Below, one piece after another: positions 40,073-48,784 of a stretch of DNA of 59,654 nucleotides (position 1 is its first letter; every line of letters begins with the position of its first letter). This stretch comes from an uncultured Clostridia bacterium. Its GTDB lineage: Bacteria; Bacillota; Clostridia; Lachnospirales; CAG-274. The position numbers were made by a program, and so were the translations under genes. The notes beneath the pieces were generated by a model that had not been told where the DNA came from, did no database searches, and saw nothing but the letters and a program-made list of their open reading frames with translations. The stretch covers positions 1-59,654 of the forward strand of contig CANRPW010000016.1 of assembly GCA_947632615.1 (NCBI GenBank), in the 5' to 3' direction.

Positions 40073-40326
40073 TGGATAATGGAAAAAAAGCAATGAGTGT
40101 AATATCCCTGCTTGAGCAGAAAGAATTTCAGGAACTTTTAAAATGGGTAAGAACAATACCTGATTGTTATGAAGACCTTGAAGTTGGTGCTTGCATAGAT
40201 GCAAAAAAGTATGGCAAAACGCAGGAAATGATAAATTTTATAAAAGAAAATTCGCCTAATTCTTCAGAGTTTATACTGTTCTGCTGTAACCTTGACCCCG
40301 ACCGCCCCGTGTTATATAAAGAATAA
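40072..40326 (+). CDS. Putative immunity protein for the portal-borne toxin domain, 84 aa
   Basis: ATG overlaps the TAA of the portal gene. The product (MSVISLLEQKEFQELLKWV..., ending RPVLYKE) is acidic and helical. It has no known phage structural match and is inserted between two conserved head genes, exactly behind the toxin-like extension. Immunity function is inference from this position. Confidence 0.5.
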   Translation: MDNGKKAMSVISLLEQKEFQELLKWVRTIPDCYEDLEVGACIDAKKYGKTQEMINFIKENSPNSSEFILFCCNLDPDRPVLYKE

Positions 40327-40430
40327 TAAATATTTTACAATTTTTAGTTAAAAATTCACAGAGGGACAGGCAAAAATTTAAGGTAAAGAAGCAGTTAAGG
40401 ATATTGCAGAAATAATTAATATATAATATG

Positions 40431-40457
40431 ACGCACTCTTTTCAGGGTGTGTTTTTT
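40431..40457 (+). terminator. Terminator-like hairpin before the MuF-like gene
   Basis: Stem 40431-40438 with 40445-40452 (8 bp, several G-T pairs) and six Ts. The space 40327-40537 holds no clear gene; a short open stretch GKEAVKDIAEIINI (about 40379-40423) may be a gene remnant. Confidence 0.55.
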
Positions 40458-40537
40458 ATTGGAGGTGGTTTATATGTGTTAGATGTGAAGAGCTTATAAA
40501 AGCCATTGACGTATATATAGCAAAGGCTGATGATGAC

Positions 40538-41431
40538 TTGGAAAAGACCTTTGAGGACGAAGGGCGAGTAATGGCAGAAGATACAGTTAAAGCTATGTCA
40601 TCTATGGAGGATGGGATTGCTGCTGCCCTCGTTTCTGAGACTAAGTATTTTATTAAAGAGATTAAGAAAAAGAAGTCCCTCGCAGAGCTTGGCAAAGCTC
40701 TCGAAAAAATAAAAGAGAACGATATTTACTGCGACGAGATTGCCGAGGTAGTATCAAAGCAGCTAAAGAAAATCGTACCTAAACTTGTAAAAGGTTACGT
40801 TGCAGAAGTAGACGCGGAGATAGTTATTAACACAGTATCGAAGGGTACTACGGCGTGGATCGAGAGCTGGAGTAAGGATTTAGCGGAGCTTATGAAGCTT
40901 AATAGCCACAAAGAAATAGAGAGCATACTTAAAACTTGCTTTGAGGAGAAGCTGAGCATTGCTGAGGCTACGAGAGCCATTATGGACAGTGGTATAAGGG
41001 ACGAATACTACAAGGCAAGGAGAGCAGCGCTGACGGAGGTTTTGAGGGCGCATAATGTATCGAAGTATGAGGCGGCAATGCAGAACCCCTCAATAACTAA
41101 AAAGATGTGGGTGCATACCGGAGCGCATAAGAACGCCCCGAGGGATAACCACGTCGATATGTCAGGTCAGACGGTCCCGAAGGACGAACCATTTGAACTG
41201 ATTGGAGCTGATGGCGAGACTTATTACCCACTATACCCTGTAGACCCTATTTTGCCTGCCTCTGAGGCTGTGAATTGCCATTGTATAGCAGAGGATATAG
41301 TCGATAAAGACATACTCGGGCTACCCCTCGAAGAAAGGCAGAGATTACAGCAAAAGGCGTTAGACGAGATGGACGACAAGTGGGAGGAAGAATTTAACGC
41401 TGCGAACCGAGCGAAAGCCGGAATTGAATAA
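40538..41431 (+). CDS. MuF-like head morphogenesis protein
   Basis: The 297-residue frame carries the MuF/SPP1-gp7 signature: RRAALTEVLRAHN, KKMWVHTGAHKNAPRDNH, and AVNCHCIAEDI (NCHC near residue 245). These proteins are minor head components that travel with DNA. The start is unclear. The frame is open upstream to about 40440 and its extra residues (EELIKAIDVYIAKADDD) look genuine, but there is no ATG/GTG/TTG in frame before 40538, while GGAGGTGG at 40461-40468 points to a start near 40474-40483. A one-base insertion after ATG 40483 would explain this. Confidence 0.8.
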   Translation: MEKTFEDEGRVMAEDTVKAMSSMEDGIAAALVSETKYFIKEIKKKKSLAELGKALEKIKENDIYCDEIAEVVSKQLKKIVPKLVKGYVAEVDAEIVINTVSKGTTAWIESWSKDLAELMKLNSHKEIESILKTCFEEKLSIAEATRAIMDSGIRDEYYKARRAALTEVLRAHNVSKYEAAMQNPSITKKMWVHTGAHKNAPRDNHVDMSGQTVPKDEPFELIGADGETYYPLYPVDPILPASEAVNCHCIAEDIVDKDILGLPLEERQRLQQKALDEMDDKWEEEFNAANRAKAGIE

Positions 41432-41446
41432 GTGCATTGATAAATT

Positions 41447-41475
41447 AGAGCTTTGCTTATGCGAGGCTCTTTTTT
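41447..41475 (+). terminator. Intrinsic terminator within the head operon
   Basis: Stem 41447-41456 with 41461-41470 (10 bp, two G-T pairs) and six Ts. It separates the MuF-like gene from the XkdF-like gene and may lower or gate downstream transcription. Confidence 0.75.
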
Positions 41476-41512
41476 ATATATTAGAAAAATTAACGAAGGG
41501 AGGTGTATAAAA

Positions 41513-42847
41513 ATGGCAAGAGGAACTGTTGAAAAGGCTACTGCCATTAGTGATGCCCGAATAGAATTTGTTTCTTTGGTGGATAAAGCGGCAAATAAGC
41601 GCAAGTTTCTAATAACTAAAGCCGAGGGAGATAATGCGGAATTTACCGTAAGCGGTCGAATAATTAAGACTGACGCAAAGAACCATTATGTGACAGGCAT
41701 TGTTTACGAGCCTATGACTGAAGATACTGATCATAACTTTATGACAGAGGAAGAAATAACAAAGGCTGCACACATTTTTCTCAAAAGCGGTAAAGGTGTG
41801 GACTTGCAGCATAATTTCAAGAAATTTGATAATGCCTCTGTTGTGGAAAGTTGGATCGCTAAAGCAGCCTTTACTATCGGAGATGAAAACGTCAAAGCCG
41901 GCTCTTGGCTAATGACTATTGAAATTAACGATAGCGATATTTGGAACAAAATCGAAAAAGGCGAGATCACCGGACTAAGCATGGGCGGAGTAGGAGTTTA
42001 CAACGAGGAGGATGTCGATTTGGATAAAATAAACAACAATGTTGAAAAAGGATCAGGCGGCAAGAAGGGATTGCTAAAGCAGATGGCAGAAGCCTTCGGC
42101 ATGCATATTGTCGAAAAGGGAAAAGTCGCTGAATTATACGAAAATAAGAGCAAAGAGAGTTTATTCTGGAATGCCTTTACAGCGCTTGAGTCAACTCTCA
42201 AAATCTACGACCCTAACACTGGCTGCTACACATACGAGAGCGATGAAGCCAAGATAAGAGAGAGCTTAGAGGATTTCTCAGGCATTATCACTTCTTTGTT
42301 GTCGAGTAAAGACCCGATAGCCGAGGACATTCAGAAAGGAGAACCTATTTCTAAAGCCGGTAAGGCTATCAGCAGCAAGAACAAGGAGACACTTAAAGGC
42401 ATTTATGAAAATCTCGGCTCATTCCTGAGCACCTTTGAGGAGGAGCAGGAAGAACCGGGCGATGATGAAAATAAGGAGGGAAAAAAAGTGACTAAAAACG
42501 AAGTAGAAAAAATCGTCGAAGAGGCGGTCAAAAAAGCAGTACATACAGCAGAACCTGATATTACGGCGCTTCCTATAGAAGTTGTTGAAAAAAGTGCTAT
42601 AACTCTTACCCAGAATGACCTTGACAAGATGATAGAGAAGTCTATCGCAAAGGCCATCAAGGCGAATGAACAGCCACCGAAAGACGAAGAAGTTACACCT
42701 GACAACATAGAAGAGCTTATCGAGAAAGCTGTAAACAAGGCTATGGAGCCTATATTTAAGAGCGCAGGCGTTCCCAGCAATCTAAATAACTCCTCAGGAG
42801 TAAGTAAATCAAGTGAAAATACTCACTACCTTCACGGGATTTTATAA
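41513..42847 (+). CDS. xkdF: XkdF-like prohead protease/scaffold protein
   Basis: ATG at 41513 after GGGAGGTG gives 444 residues. The N-terminal ~180 residues are the XkdF/peptidase U35-like domain (VTGIVYEPMTEDTDHNFMTEEEI, ITGLSMGGVGVY). The C-terminal half is a long charged helical region rich in Glu and Lys, typical of scaffolding. Protease plus scaffold in one gene agrees with PBSX-type heads. It directly precedes the capsid gene. Confidence 0.8.
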   Translation: MARGTVEKATAISDARIEFVSLVDKAANKRKFLITKAEGDNAEFTVSGRIIKTDAKNHYVTGIVYEPMTEDTDHNFMTEEEITKAAHIFLKSGKGVDLQHNFKKFDNASVVESWIAKAAFTIGDENVKAGSWLMTIEINDSDIWNKIEKGEITGLSMGGVGVYNEEDVDLDKINNNVEKGSGGKKGLLKQMAEAFGMHIVEKGKVAELYENKSKESLFWNAFTALESTLKIYDPNTGCYTYESDEAKIRESLEDFSGIITSLLSSKDPIAEDIQKGEPISKAGKAISSKNKETLKGIYENLGSFLSTFEEEQEEPGDDENKEGKKVTKNEVEKIVEEAVKKAVHTAEPDITALPIEVVEKSAITLTQNDLDKMIEKSIAKAIKANEQPPKDEEVTPDNIEELIEKAVNKAMEPIFKSAGVPSNLNNSSGVSKSSENTHYLHGIL

Positions 42848-42870
42848 GTATAGATAAGGAGGAATTAACG

Positions 42871-43797
42871 ATGTCCATTACTAACTCTACTATTATTAAC
42901 AAGGCGGCTATTAGTACAGGGTCTGTTTCTTCCGGCTTACTGAACCCAGAGCAGGCTCGTACATTTATCAGACAGACGTTTGATGCCACAAACCTTGGTC
43001 CTCTTGTACGTCACGAAATGCGCACAGCAAAGACGGGTGAGGTCGACAAGATAGGTGTTGGCAGACGTTTACTTAGAAAGAAGACCGAGAACACTGATGA
43101 TAACTATCGTGCAAACGTCAATACTTCCCAGATCGAATACGCTACTACAGCGGTTAGGCTTCCGTGGGAAATTACAGAAGAAACTTTAAGAGAGAACATT
43201 GAAGGACAAAATTTTGAAGCTATTGTCACAGACCTTATGACTAAGCAGGTCGGCATAGATCTCGAAGATATTTATCTCAATGGCGACGAAGCTACGTCAG
43301 CAGACTCAAAGGATTACGACTTCCTTAAAATCAATGACGGCTGGATAAAGCAGATCAAGAACGGCGGTCACGTTTTCGACGCATCAAGTGGTGGCGGAAA
43401 TATGAACCTCGACTTATTCTACAAGACGCTCCAGCAGCTTCCTAATAAGTATAACGACGGCAGCCTCCGTTGGCTTATGTCACCCAAGCGTGCGCAGAAT
43501 TGGGAACTCTACTTACTTAACAAGGTTGTAGACGCAGGCGGAGCGGTACCCGGAGAGGTTTATAACTCACCTGCAGGCATTCAGACGATCAAATGTCCTT
43601 CACTTGATGATAATACCATTTTGCTTACAAACCCGAAGAACCTCGTTGTTGTAAATACATACAACATGCAGATCAGAAAGACCGTAGAGGGTAAAGAAGC
43701 CATCATGCAGGACAAGCGTTTCTACGTTATCCATCTTGATTTTGATGCCATTATAGAGGAGCTTGACGCAACTGCTATTATCACAAATCTTAATTAA
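42871..43797 (+). CDS. xkdG: Major capsid protein (PBSX XkdG-like)
   Basis: AAGGAGGAA precedes the ATG. The 308-residue protein has an HK97-type capsid pattern (GLLNPEQARTFIRQTFDAT, AVRLPWEITEETLREN, LRWLMSPKRAQNWE, LLTNPKNLVVVN). It forms the icosahedral shell. Position after scaffold and before connector genes supports the assignment. Confidence 0.9.
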   Translation: MSITNSTIINKAAISTGSVSSGLLNPEQARTFIRQTFDATNLGPLVRHEMRTAKTGEVDKIGVGRRLLRKKTENTDDNYRANVNTSQIEYATTAVRLPWEITEETLRENIEGQNFEAIVTDLMTKQVGIDLEDIYLNGDEATSADSKDYDFLKINDGWIKQIKNGGHVFDASSGGGNMNLDLFYKTLQQLPNKYNDGSLRWLMSPKRAQNWELYLLNKVVDAGGAVPGEVYNSPAGIQTIKCPSLDDNTILLTNPKNLVVVNTYNMQIRKTVEGKEAIMQDKRFYVIHLDFDAIIEELDATAIITNLN

Positions 43798-43809
43798 GGA
43801 GATGACTGT

Positions 43810-44166
43810 ATGTATCATTTAAGACTTAAAAAGGCATTATCCTACAGGGGTGTAGTTTCTGCCACAAAAGACGCTCCTGATGTTTTTGTAGACGACAAGG
43901 CAGCTGCTGAGGCTGCCTTGTCGTCCGGGTATTTTGATCTTATAAAAGCACCTGATGACAAGAAAGAGCCTGAGTCGAAGCAGACGGAAGGTAATGCTGT
44001 TGATTATGAAAAGCTCGGAAATCTCACAAAGGCAGAGCTGATTAAGTTTGCCGAAGAAAATGAGATAGATATTAAGGACTGTAAAACAAAGGGCGATATT
44101 CTCGAAGAGATAAGCGCATTTTACGGCGGTAGCTATACCATGATGGAGTTGCAGAAGGGGGAATGA
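43810..44166 (+). CDS. Small head protein with HeH/SAP-like module, 118 aa
   Basis: TAAGGAGATGA precedes the ATG. The N-terminal part (MYHLRLKKALSYRGVV) resembles small head-completion proteins; the C-terminal part LTKAELIKFAEENEIDIKDC is a helix-extended-helix module that may bind nucleic acid or protein. Exact role unknown. Confidence 0.6.
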   Translation: MYHLRLKKALSYRGVVSATKDAPDVFVDDKAAAEAALSSGYFDLIKAPDDKKEPESKQTEGNAVDYEKLGNLTKAELIKFAEENEIDIKDCKTKGDILEEISAFYGGSYTMMELQKGE

Positions 44167-44169
44167 TAT

Positions 44170-44928
44170 ATGGAATACATGATGTATATTAAGGTACCCA
44201 GCCACAATGAATTTCTGTACGGGCTTACCGCCGGAGATATGGTCTTACAGGGTATGAGAGTACAGGCTGACGGCAAGGTCAAAGGACTTTTCCATTATGT
44301 ATCAAAATACTTAGGCTTTTCCGGAAAGAAAGACGAACAGGAAGGATATTACTTCCCGTTCCGCCTTTTAATAAACGGCAAGACTATGACGTTTATAAAG
44401 AACGGAATTACAATAAGGGATAACATTCCCTTTGAAGAGTACAACGTATTCAGAGTTACACCGAAAGACATATTTGAAATTAAGGTAGACGGCAAGTTCT
44501 TTGCTCGACTTGATTTTAGTGAAGCACGATATGAACCAAAGAGAGGAGATGTACCTATGAATGTTGCTTTTTATGACACCGGAATATGTGGGATCCCTAT
44601 TACTGGCTTTATAGGCAAGATCGATAAGGGCTCTAAAGCTGACAAAGAAGCTGTTGAGCTTGTCAACTCTTTACCCTACGGAACAAGACTTGTGAATGTC
44701 ACTACTATTGTATCTGAGGACTTTGAGGGCAGCGCAACACTGGATCTTGGCAACATAAAATCCGGCACAGCATACGCAAGCGCTCTTGCGCTGAAGGCAG
44801 GAGAGGCGACCGTAACAGATACCAAGCTCGCCGAGATTACGGCAGATAAGGTAACTGCGAAGCTCAGCGCTGCCATAACTGCTGGCACCGTAAATGTTTT
44901 CGCTACGATAATTCGTCTTACCGTGTAA
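44170..44928 (+). CDS. Virion structural protein, probable head decoration, 252 aa
   Basis: AAGGGGGAATG precedes the ATG. The N-terminal half is unfamiliar (FPFRLLINGKTMTFIKNG...); the C-terminal half is a repetitive small-residue beta domain (LALKAGEATVTD, KLSAAITAGTVNVFATI), a pattern seen in decoration or tail-like surface proteins. Position after the capsid gene supports a head role. Confidence 0.5.
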   Translation: MEYMMYIKVPSHNEFLYGLTAGDMVLQGMRVQADGKVKGLFHYVSKYLGFSGKKDEQEGYYFPFRLLINGKTMTFIKNGITIRDNIPFEEYNVFRVTPKDIFEIKVDGKFFARLDFSEARYEPKRGDVPMNVAFYDTGICGIPITGFIGKIDKGSKADKEAVELVNSLPYGTRLVNVTTIVSEDFEGSATLDLGNIKSGTAYASALALKAGEATVTDTKLAEITADKVTAKLSAAITAGTVNVFATIIRLTV

Positions 44929-44947
44929 AGCGGAAGGAGGCGGCATT

Positions 44948-45343
44948 ATGGCAAAAAGACCGTGGGTTGTTCCTTCCGAGGTGATCGAGTACACGGAATA
45001 TAATCAGGTGCGCAACAGGAGCGAAAGCAAGCTCCGAATAGACATTTCGAGAGCGGAGCAGTACGTCATATCTTATACCAATAATTGCTTTGATGAATAT
45101 GACATCATTCCCGACGCAGTCAGGACTGCTGTAATACTTATTGCCGAGGCTTATGCTTACAATGCCTGTTCTGACGAAATGAGCGGAGGCAGACGTTTAA
45201 AGAGTGAGAGCTTTGATGACTACAGCTATACTTCTGACGGAGCCTATATTGATATAGGCGGCTTAGATGTGGATGTACTGCTCGAACCTTTTGTAAAGGT
45301 GAAGATGAAGAAAGGCATTTATATGCGAATGCGTAAACTCTGA
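44948..45343 (+). CDS. Head-tail connector protein (YqbG-like)
   Basis: GGAAGGAGGCGG precedes the ATG. The 131-residue helical protein (RIDISRAEQYVISYTNN, AVRTAVILIAEAYAYN) matches the YqbG/gp6-like head-tail adaptor group of PBSX-type phages, and stands in that place in the operon. Confidence 0.75.
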   Translation: MAKRPWVVPSEVIEYTEYNQVRNRSESKLRIDISRAEQYVISYTNNCFDEYDIIPDAVRTAVILIAEAYAYNACSDEMSGGRRLKSESFDDYSYTSDGAYIDIGGLDVDVLLEPFVKVKMKKGIYMRMRKL

Positions 45344-45356
45344 GGGAGGCGGTTAT

Positions 45357-45722
45357 GTGAGTATTGAAAACTTTTTCGACCATAAGTGCAACATCTACCA
45401 CATAGCAAGTGAGGACAAGTCCCCCGGCTATGGTCTTAAAGTCTCCCCTGCTTTTCGGTACCCCGAAGAACCTGACGAGGCAAACGTGAGCTGCCATTTT
45501 GCCGTAAAATCATTTTCATCATCAACTGTTCAGACACAGCCGGCTAACAAACTTCAAGCGAGAATCAAACTTACACTACCTATCGGCACCGATATAAGGA
45601 GGAACGACAAGATAGTAGAAAAAACTACAGGTCTTGAGTTTACGGCGGAGCAGCCGAGGAATGTTAGGAACCATCATATATTTGTTTTTATAAAGCGATT
45701 AGATGAACAGGAGCCGTTATAA
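45357..45722 (+). CDS. xkdH: Head-closure protein (XkdH/YqbH-like)
   Basis: GTG start at 45357 after GAGGGAGGCGG. The 121-residue protein (MSIENFFDHKCNIYH, KLTLPIGTDIRRNDKI) fits the small beta-barrel head-completion family that docks on the connector ring. It overlaps the next gene by 1 nt. Confidence 0.7.
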   Translation: MSIENFFDHKCNIYHIASEDKSPGYGLKVSPAFRYPEEPDEANVSCHFAVKSFSSSTVQTQPANKLQARIKLTLPIGTDIRRNDKIVEKTTGLEFTAEQPRNVRNHHIFVFIKRLDEQEPL

Positions 45723-46243
45723 TGGGTAGATATTTTGATATTGATGTATCTGAAATAAGGGAGTTTGCAAACCGTCTGAGAATGGCGGAGGAAGATTTCA
45801 ATAAGCAGATGGAAACATTTGCAGAGGCTATAGGGGATGAATTTCTCAGAATTGTTGAAGATGAAATCATTAGACGCAGCGTGGTAGACACAAGGCTACT
45901 ACTCCACAGTTTTACCAAAGGCGATAGTCATAACATATGGACGCTGACGGACGACGGAGGAAACATAACTCTTGAAGTTGGAACGAACCTTGAATATGCA
46001 GCCTATGTCAACGACGGGCATTGGACATGCAAGAAAGGTCAGAGCAAACGGTTTGTTCCCGGCTATTGGAACGGAGAGCATTTCATTTATGACCCGTCAG
46101 CTAATACAGGAATGGTGCTAAAACAGCAATGGATAAATGCACAGCCCTACTACACAGCAGCTGAAAAGATCATTGAGAAGATGTTTCCCGAACTCTTAGG
46201 AGCAAAGCTTCAGGAGTGGATTGATAAATATTTCGGGAATTAG
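45722..46243 (+). CDS. xkdI: HK97 gp10-type tail completion protein (XkdI-like)
   Basis: The 173-residue protein contains VVDTRLLLHSFTKGD and LEVGTNLEYAAYVNDGH, the hallmark of the HK97 gp10/XkdI group that links tail to head. The ATG overlaps the upstream TAA. Confidence 0.8.
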   Translation: MGRYFDIDVSEIREFANRLRMAEEDFNKQMETFAEAIGDEFLRIVEDEIIRRSVVDTRLLLHSFTKGDSHNIWTLTDDGGNITLEVGTNLEYAAYVNDGHWTCKKGQSKRFVPGYWNGEHFIYDPSANTGMVLKQQWINAQPYYTAAEKIIEKMFPELLGAKLQEWIDKYFGN

Positions 46244-46260
46244 CGTGAAGGAGGATATAA

Positions 46261-46719
46261 ATGTATTTAGAACAAGAAGCCGCAAGTGTTATCAATTATA
46301 TTCTCGCGGCAGCAGGGAGCGATATTCACCCATATTATTACAGCGTTCCCGAGAAATACGCTGTGCCCTCCTGCTACTTTCCCGTGCCGGAGGTTAACAG
46401 TTACGGCGATACTTTTAACACATATGCCCTCGATTACATCTGGGGCATTTATTTTTTCCACAAACAAACACAGGACGCATATCCGTATGCTATCAAGACT
46501 CTTGAAGCTATAAGGCGTGAAAGAAACCTTATACCTCTTATAGACTATGATGGTGTTTTTATCGGCAAGGGCATAAGGATAAACGATCCTGTTATAAAGG
46601 TTGTGGACGAAGGAGCCGTCCAACTGTTGTTGACGTGGAGAAGCCACAGACCTTACAACAGCAGCGAGGCGATAAAGATGATAAACTACTATCTTTTAAT
46701 TAAGAACAAGGAGAGGTGA
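46261..46719 (+). CDS. xkdJ: Tail terminator-like protein (XkdJ/YqbJ-like)
   Basis: AAGGAGGATA precedes the ATG. The 152-residue protein (YSVPEKYAVPSCYFPVPE, YPYAIKTLEAIRRERN, GAVQLLLTWRSHRPY) resembles the XkdJ/tail terminator group by size, content and position before the sheath. Confidence 0.65.
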   Translation: MYLEQEAASVINYILAAAGSDIHPYYYSVPEKYAVPSCYFPVPEVNSYGDTFNTYALDYIWGIYFFHKQTQDAYPYAIKTLEAIRRERNLIPLIDYDGVFIGKGIRINDPVIKVVDEGAVQLLLTWRSHRPYNSSEAIKMINYYLLIKNKER

Positions 46720-46723
46720 TAAT

Positions 46724-46936
46724 ATGGCTGACTCAGCAAAATCTGTAAAGACAGACACACCTAAAGAAAGAGTGAAAAAATACCCCTTAAATAGTTTCTT
46801 GAAAAGCTGCAAAACGCTTTTCGGTGTTTCCAAAAGCACGTTTGTAGGAGCTACAAGCAGTCTTGCTTATGGTGAATATACCATCGAGGAAATTAAGAAA
46901 CATATTGAGGAATGGGGAAAAAAGGAGGCTAAATAA
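46724..46936 (+). CDS. Small tail-region protein, 70 aa
   Basis: AAGGAGAGGTG precedes the ATG. The basic, helical product (KSTFVGATSSLAYGEYTIEE) commonly sits before the sheath gene in PBSX-type operons. Its stop overlaps the sheath start by 1 nt. Function unknown. Confidence 0.6.
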   Translation: MADSAKSVKTDTPKERVKKYPLNSFLKSCKTLFGVSKSTFVGATSSLAYGEYTIEEIKKHIEEWGKKEAK

Positions 46937-48276
46937 TGGCTGGTGGAACATTCTCTCCCGGTATAAGCAAAATCAGACCGGGAACCTATATTAATTTTAA
47001 AAGCGTCAGGGACAGAGGTATACTGACAAGCACAAGAGGCACGGTAGTTATACCCCTTGATAAAGCGGCATACGGTCCCGAAAAGGAATTTATATCCCTG
47101 TCCGTATCATCACCTGATGCAGCGAAAGCCAAGCTCGGTTACAGCATTTATGACAACGATCCTAACAACCAGATGTTGATGATCAGAGAAGCCTTTAAGA
47201 ACGCACAGACGGTATATGTATATAATACCGCCTCAGGCGGAACAAAGGCGACAGCCACAAGCGAAGGTCTAACTGCCACGGCTAAATATCCCGGTAGCCG
47301 AGGCAACGATATCAGGTTTTCGATAATCGAGAACCCTGACACATCAGATTTCAATGTTGAAATCTATCTTGGAGCCTCTAAGGTGGCGGAGTATGAGAAA
47401 ATAAAGACTATAGACGAACTTGCTTCAACCACTTGCGACTACATCGTGTTTAGTGGAAGCGGTGATCTTAAAGCGACAGCAGGAATATCTCTTGAAAGCG
47501 GAACGGACGGCACTTCAACTAACACAGACGTTTCCGAGTTCTTAGATGCACTCGAACAGATTGCATTTAATACTTTAGCGTTTCCGTTTAAAGCAACCGA
47601 GCTTCAGACCGCTTTGCTTACTAAGATCAAGTATTTCAGAGAGAACGCCGGAAAGAAGGTACAGGCAGTTGCTCCTGATTTTGCAGCAGATTATGAAGGA
47701 ATTATTAACGTCACTAATTCTGTAGTCGTAGGAGACGTTGCTTTAACAAAAGAGCAGGTAACAGCTTGGGTAGCCGGAGCGACAGCCGGAGCTGAATATA
47801 CCGAGAGCCTTACTTACGTTGAGTATGTTGGTGCAACAGATATAGTCGACGTTAAGGTTCACGAGGACGCAGAAGGAGCTATCAAGAAAGGTGAATTTTT
47901 CTTCAGCTTTTCTGAGGACAGGAAGATCGTTGTTGAATACGACATAAACAGCCTCGTTACATATGGAGATGATAAGGACAGATCTTACAGTAAGAACAGG
48001 GTTATCAGAGTATTTGACAGCTTCCACGACTATGTAAAGCTGAATTTCCCACCAAACAAATACGACAACGACGAAACAGGCTGGACAGTAATGGAGGGCA
48101 TCGGCAAAGCTATTCTCAAAGTATTCGATATGGCAGGCGGCATAAAAGATGTTGACTACGACAACGATTTTAGAGTAGACACCGAATTAAGCATGGACGA
48201 CGAAACGTACTTCAATGTTTATCTGCACCCGGTAGACAGCGCAGAGAAGCTCTACTTTACTGTTATGACAAGCTGA
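46936..48276 (+). CDS. xkdK: Tail sheath protein
   Basis: The 446-residue protein begins GGTFSPGISKIRPGTYINF and has the sheath pattern GVVxIPLDKAAYGP-like GTVVIPLDKAAYGP and C-terminal IKDVDYDNDFRVDTELSMDD. A sheath gene shows that the virion is a contractile-tailed myovirus type. Confidence 0.92.
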   Translation: MAGGTFSPGISKIRPGTYINFKSVRDRGILTSTRGTVVIPLDKAAYGPEKEFISLSVSSPDAAKAKLGYSIYDNDPNNQMLMIREAFKNAQTVYVYNTASGGTKATATSEGLTATAKYPGSRGNDIRFSIIENPDTSDFNVEIYLGASKVAEYEKIKTIDELASTTCDYIVFSGSGDLKATAGISLESGTDGTSTNTDVSEFLDALEQIAFNTLAFPFKATELQTALLTKIKYFRENAGKKVQAVAPDFAADYEGIINVTNSVVVGDVALTKEQVTAWVAGATAGAEYTESLTYVEYVGATDIVDVKVHEDAEGAIKKGEFFFSFSEDRKIVVEYDINSLVTYGDDKDRSYSKNRVIRVFDSFHDYVKLNFPPNKYDNDETGWTVMEGIGKAILKVFDMAGGIKDVDYDNDFRVDTELSMDDETYFNVYLHPVDSAEKLYFTVMTS

Positions 48277-48292
48277 GAAGGAGGCAGGATAC

Positions 48293-48724
48293 ATGGCTTA
48301 TAATAAAAATCCCATAAGCGCAAGAGAAGGTAAAATTTACATAGACGGTCTTCTTGTATACGACGGTGTGAGCTTTGAGGTCAACTTCACCCCTGATACA
48401 TGGGCAGGCAGAGAGCTCGGTAATCGCGGACTTTCAACAAGATACTTAGGTTATTCTCTTAGCGGAAAGCTCAAAAGACGTAGAGCCACTACTTGGCTCA
48501 AAGATGCCATGAAAAATTATATTAAAACAGGCGTTACGCCTGAGTTTACTATAACAGGCATTAATGAAGATAAAAACAGCGATTATTATAAGGAGTACGG
48601 CAAGCTCGAAGTAACTGTCGTTGGGTGTGTACTTACAGGTGATATCAAAATATTCTCGGCTGACGCAGAAGGAACCATTCTTGAAGATGATGTTGCATTC
48701 TCAGCGTATGATATTTTAGAATAA
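48293..48724 (+). CDS. xkdM: Tail tube protein (XkdM-like)
   Basis: AAGGAGGCAGG precedes the ATG. The 143-residue protein (MAYNKNPISAREGKIYIDG, SLSGKLKRRRATTWLKD) matches XkdM-type tubes around which the sheath assembles. A terminator follows it. Confidence 0.88.
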   Translation: MAYNKNPISAREGKIYIDGLLVYDGVSFEVNFTPDTWAGRELGNRGLSTRYLGYSLSGKLKRRRATTWLKDAMKNYIKTGVTPEFTITGINEDKNSDYYKEYGKLEVTVVGCVLTGDIKIFSADAEGTILEDDVAFSAYDILE

Positions 48725-48737
48725 GTAAAATTATTAT

Positions 48738-48768
48738 CCTCGGTACTTTTTGTGCCGAGGAATTTTTT
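48738..48768 (+). terminator. Terminator between tube and tail-chaperone genes
   Basis: Stem 48738-48746 with 48752-48760 (9 bp, one G-T pair), 5-nt loop, then AATTTTTT. It probably keeps chaperone messages below those of the abundant sheath and tube proteins. Confidence 0.8.
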
Positions 48769-48784
48769 AAAGGAGGATATAATT

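Noticed and set aside
39121..40410. Duplicated portal segment (AGTTAAGGATATTGC at 39121 and near 40394)
   Set aside because: Fifteen shared bases only; flanking sequence does not align, so chance or short homology cannot be excluded.
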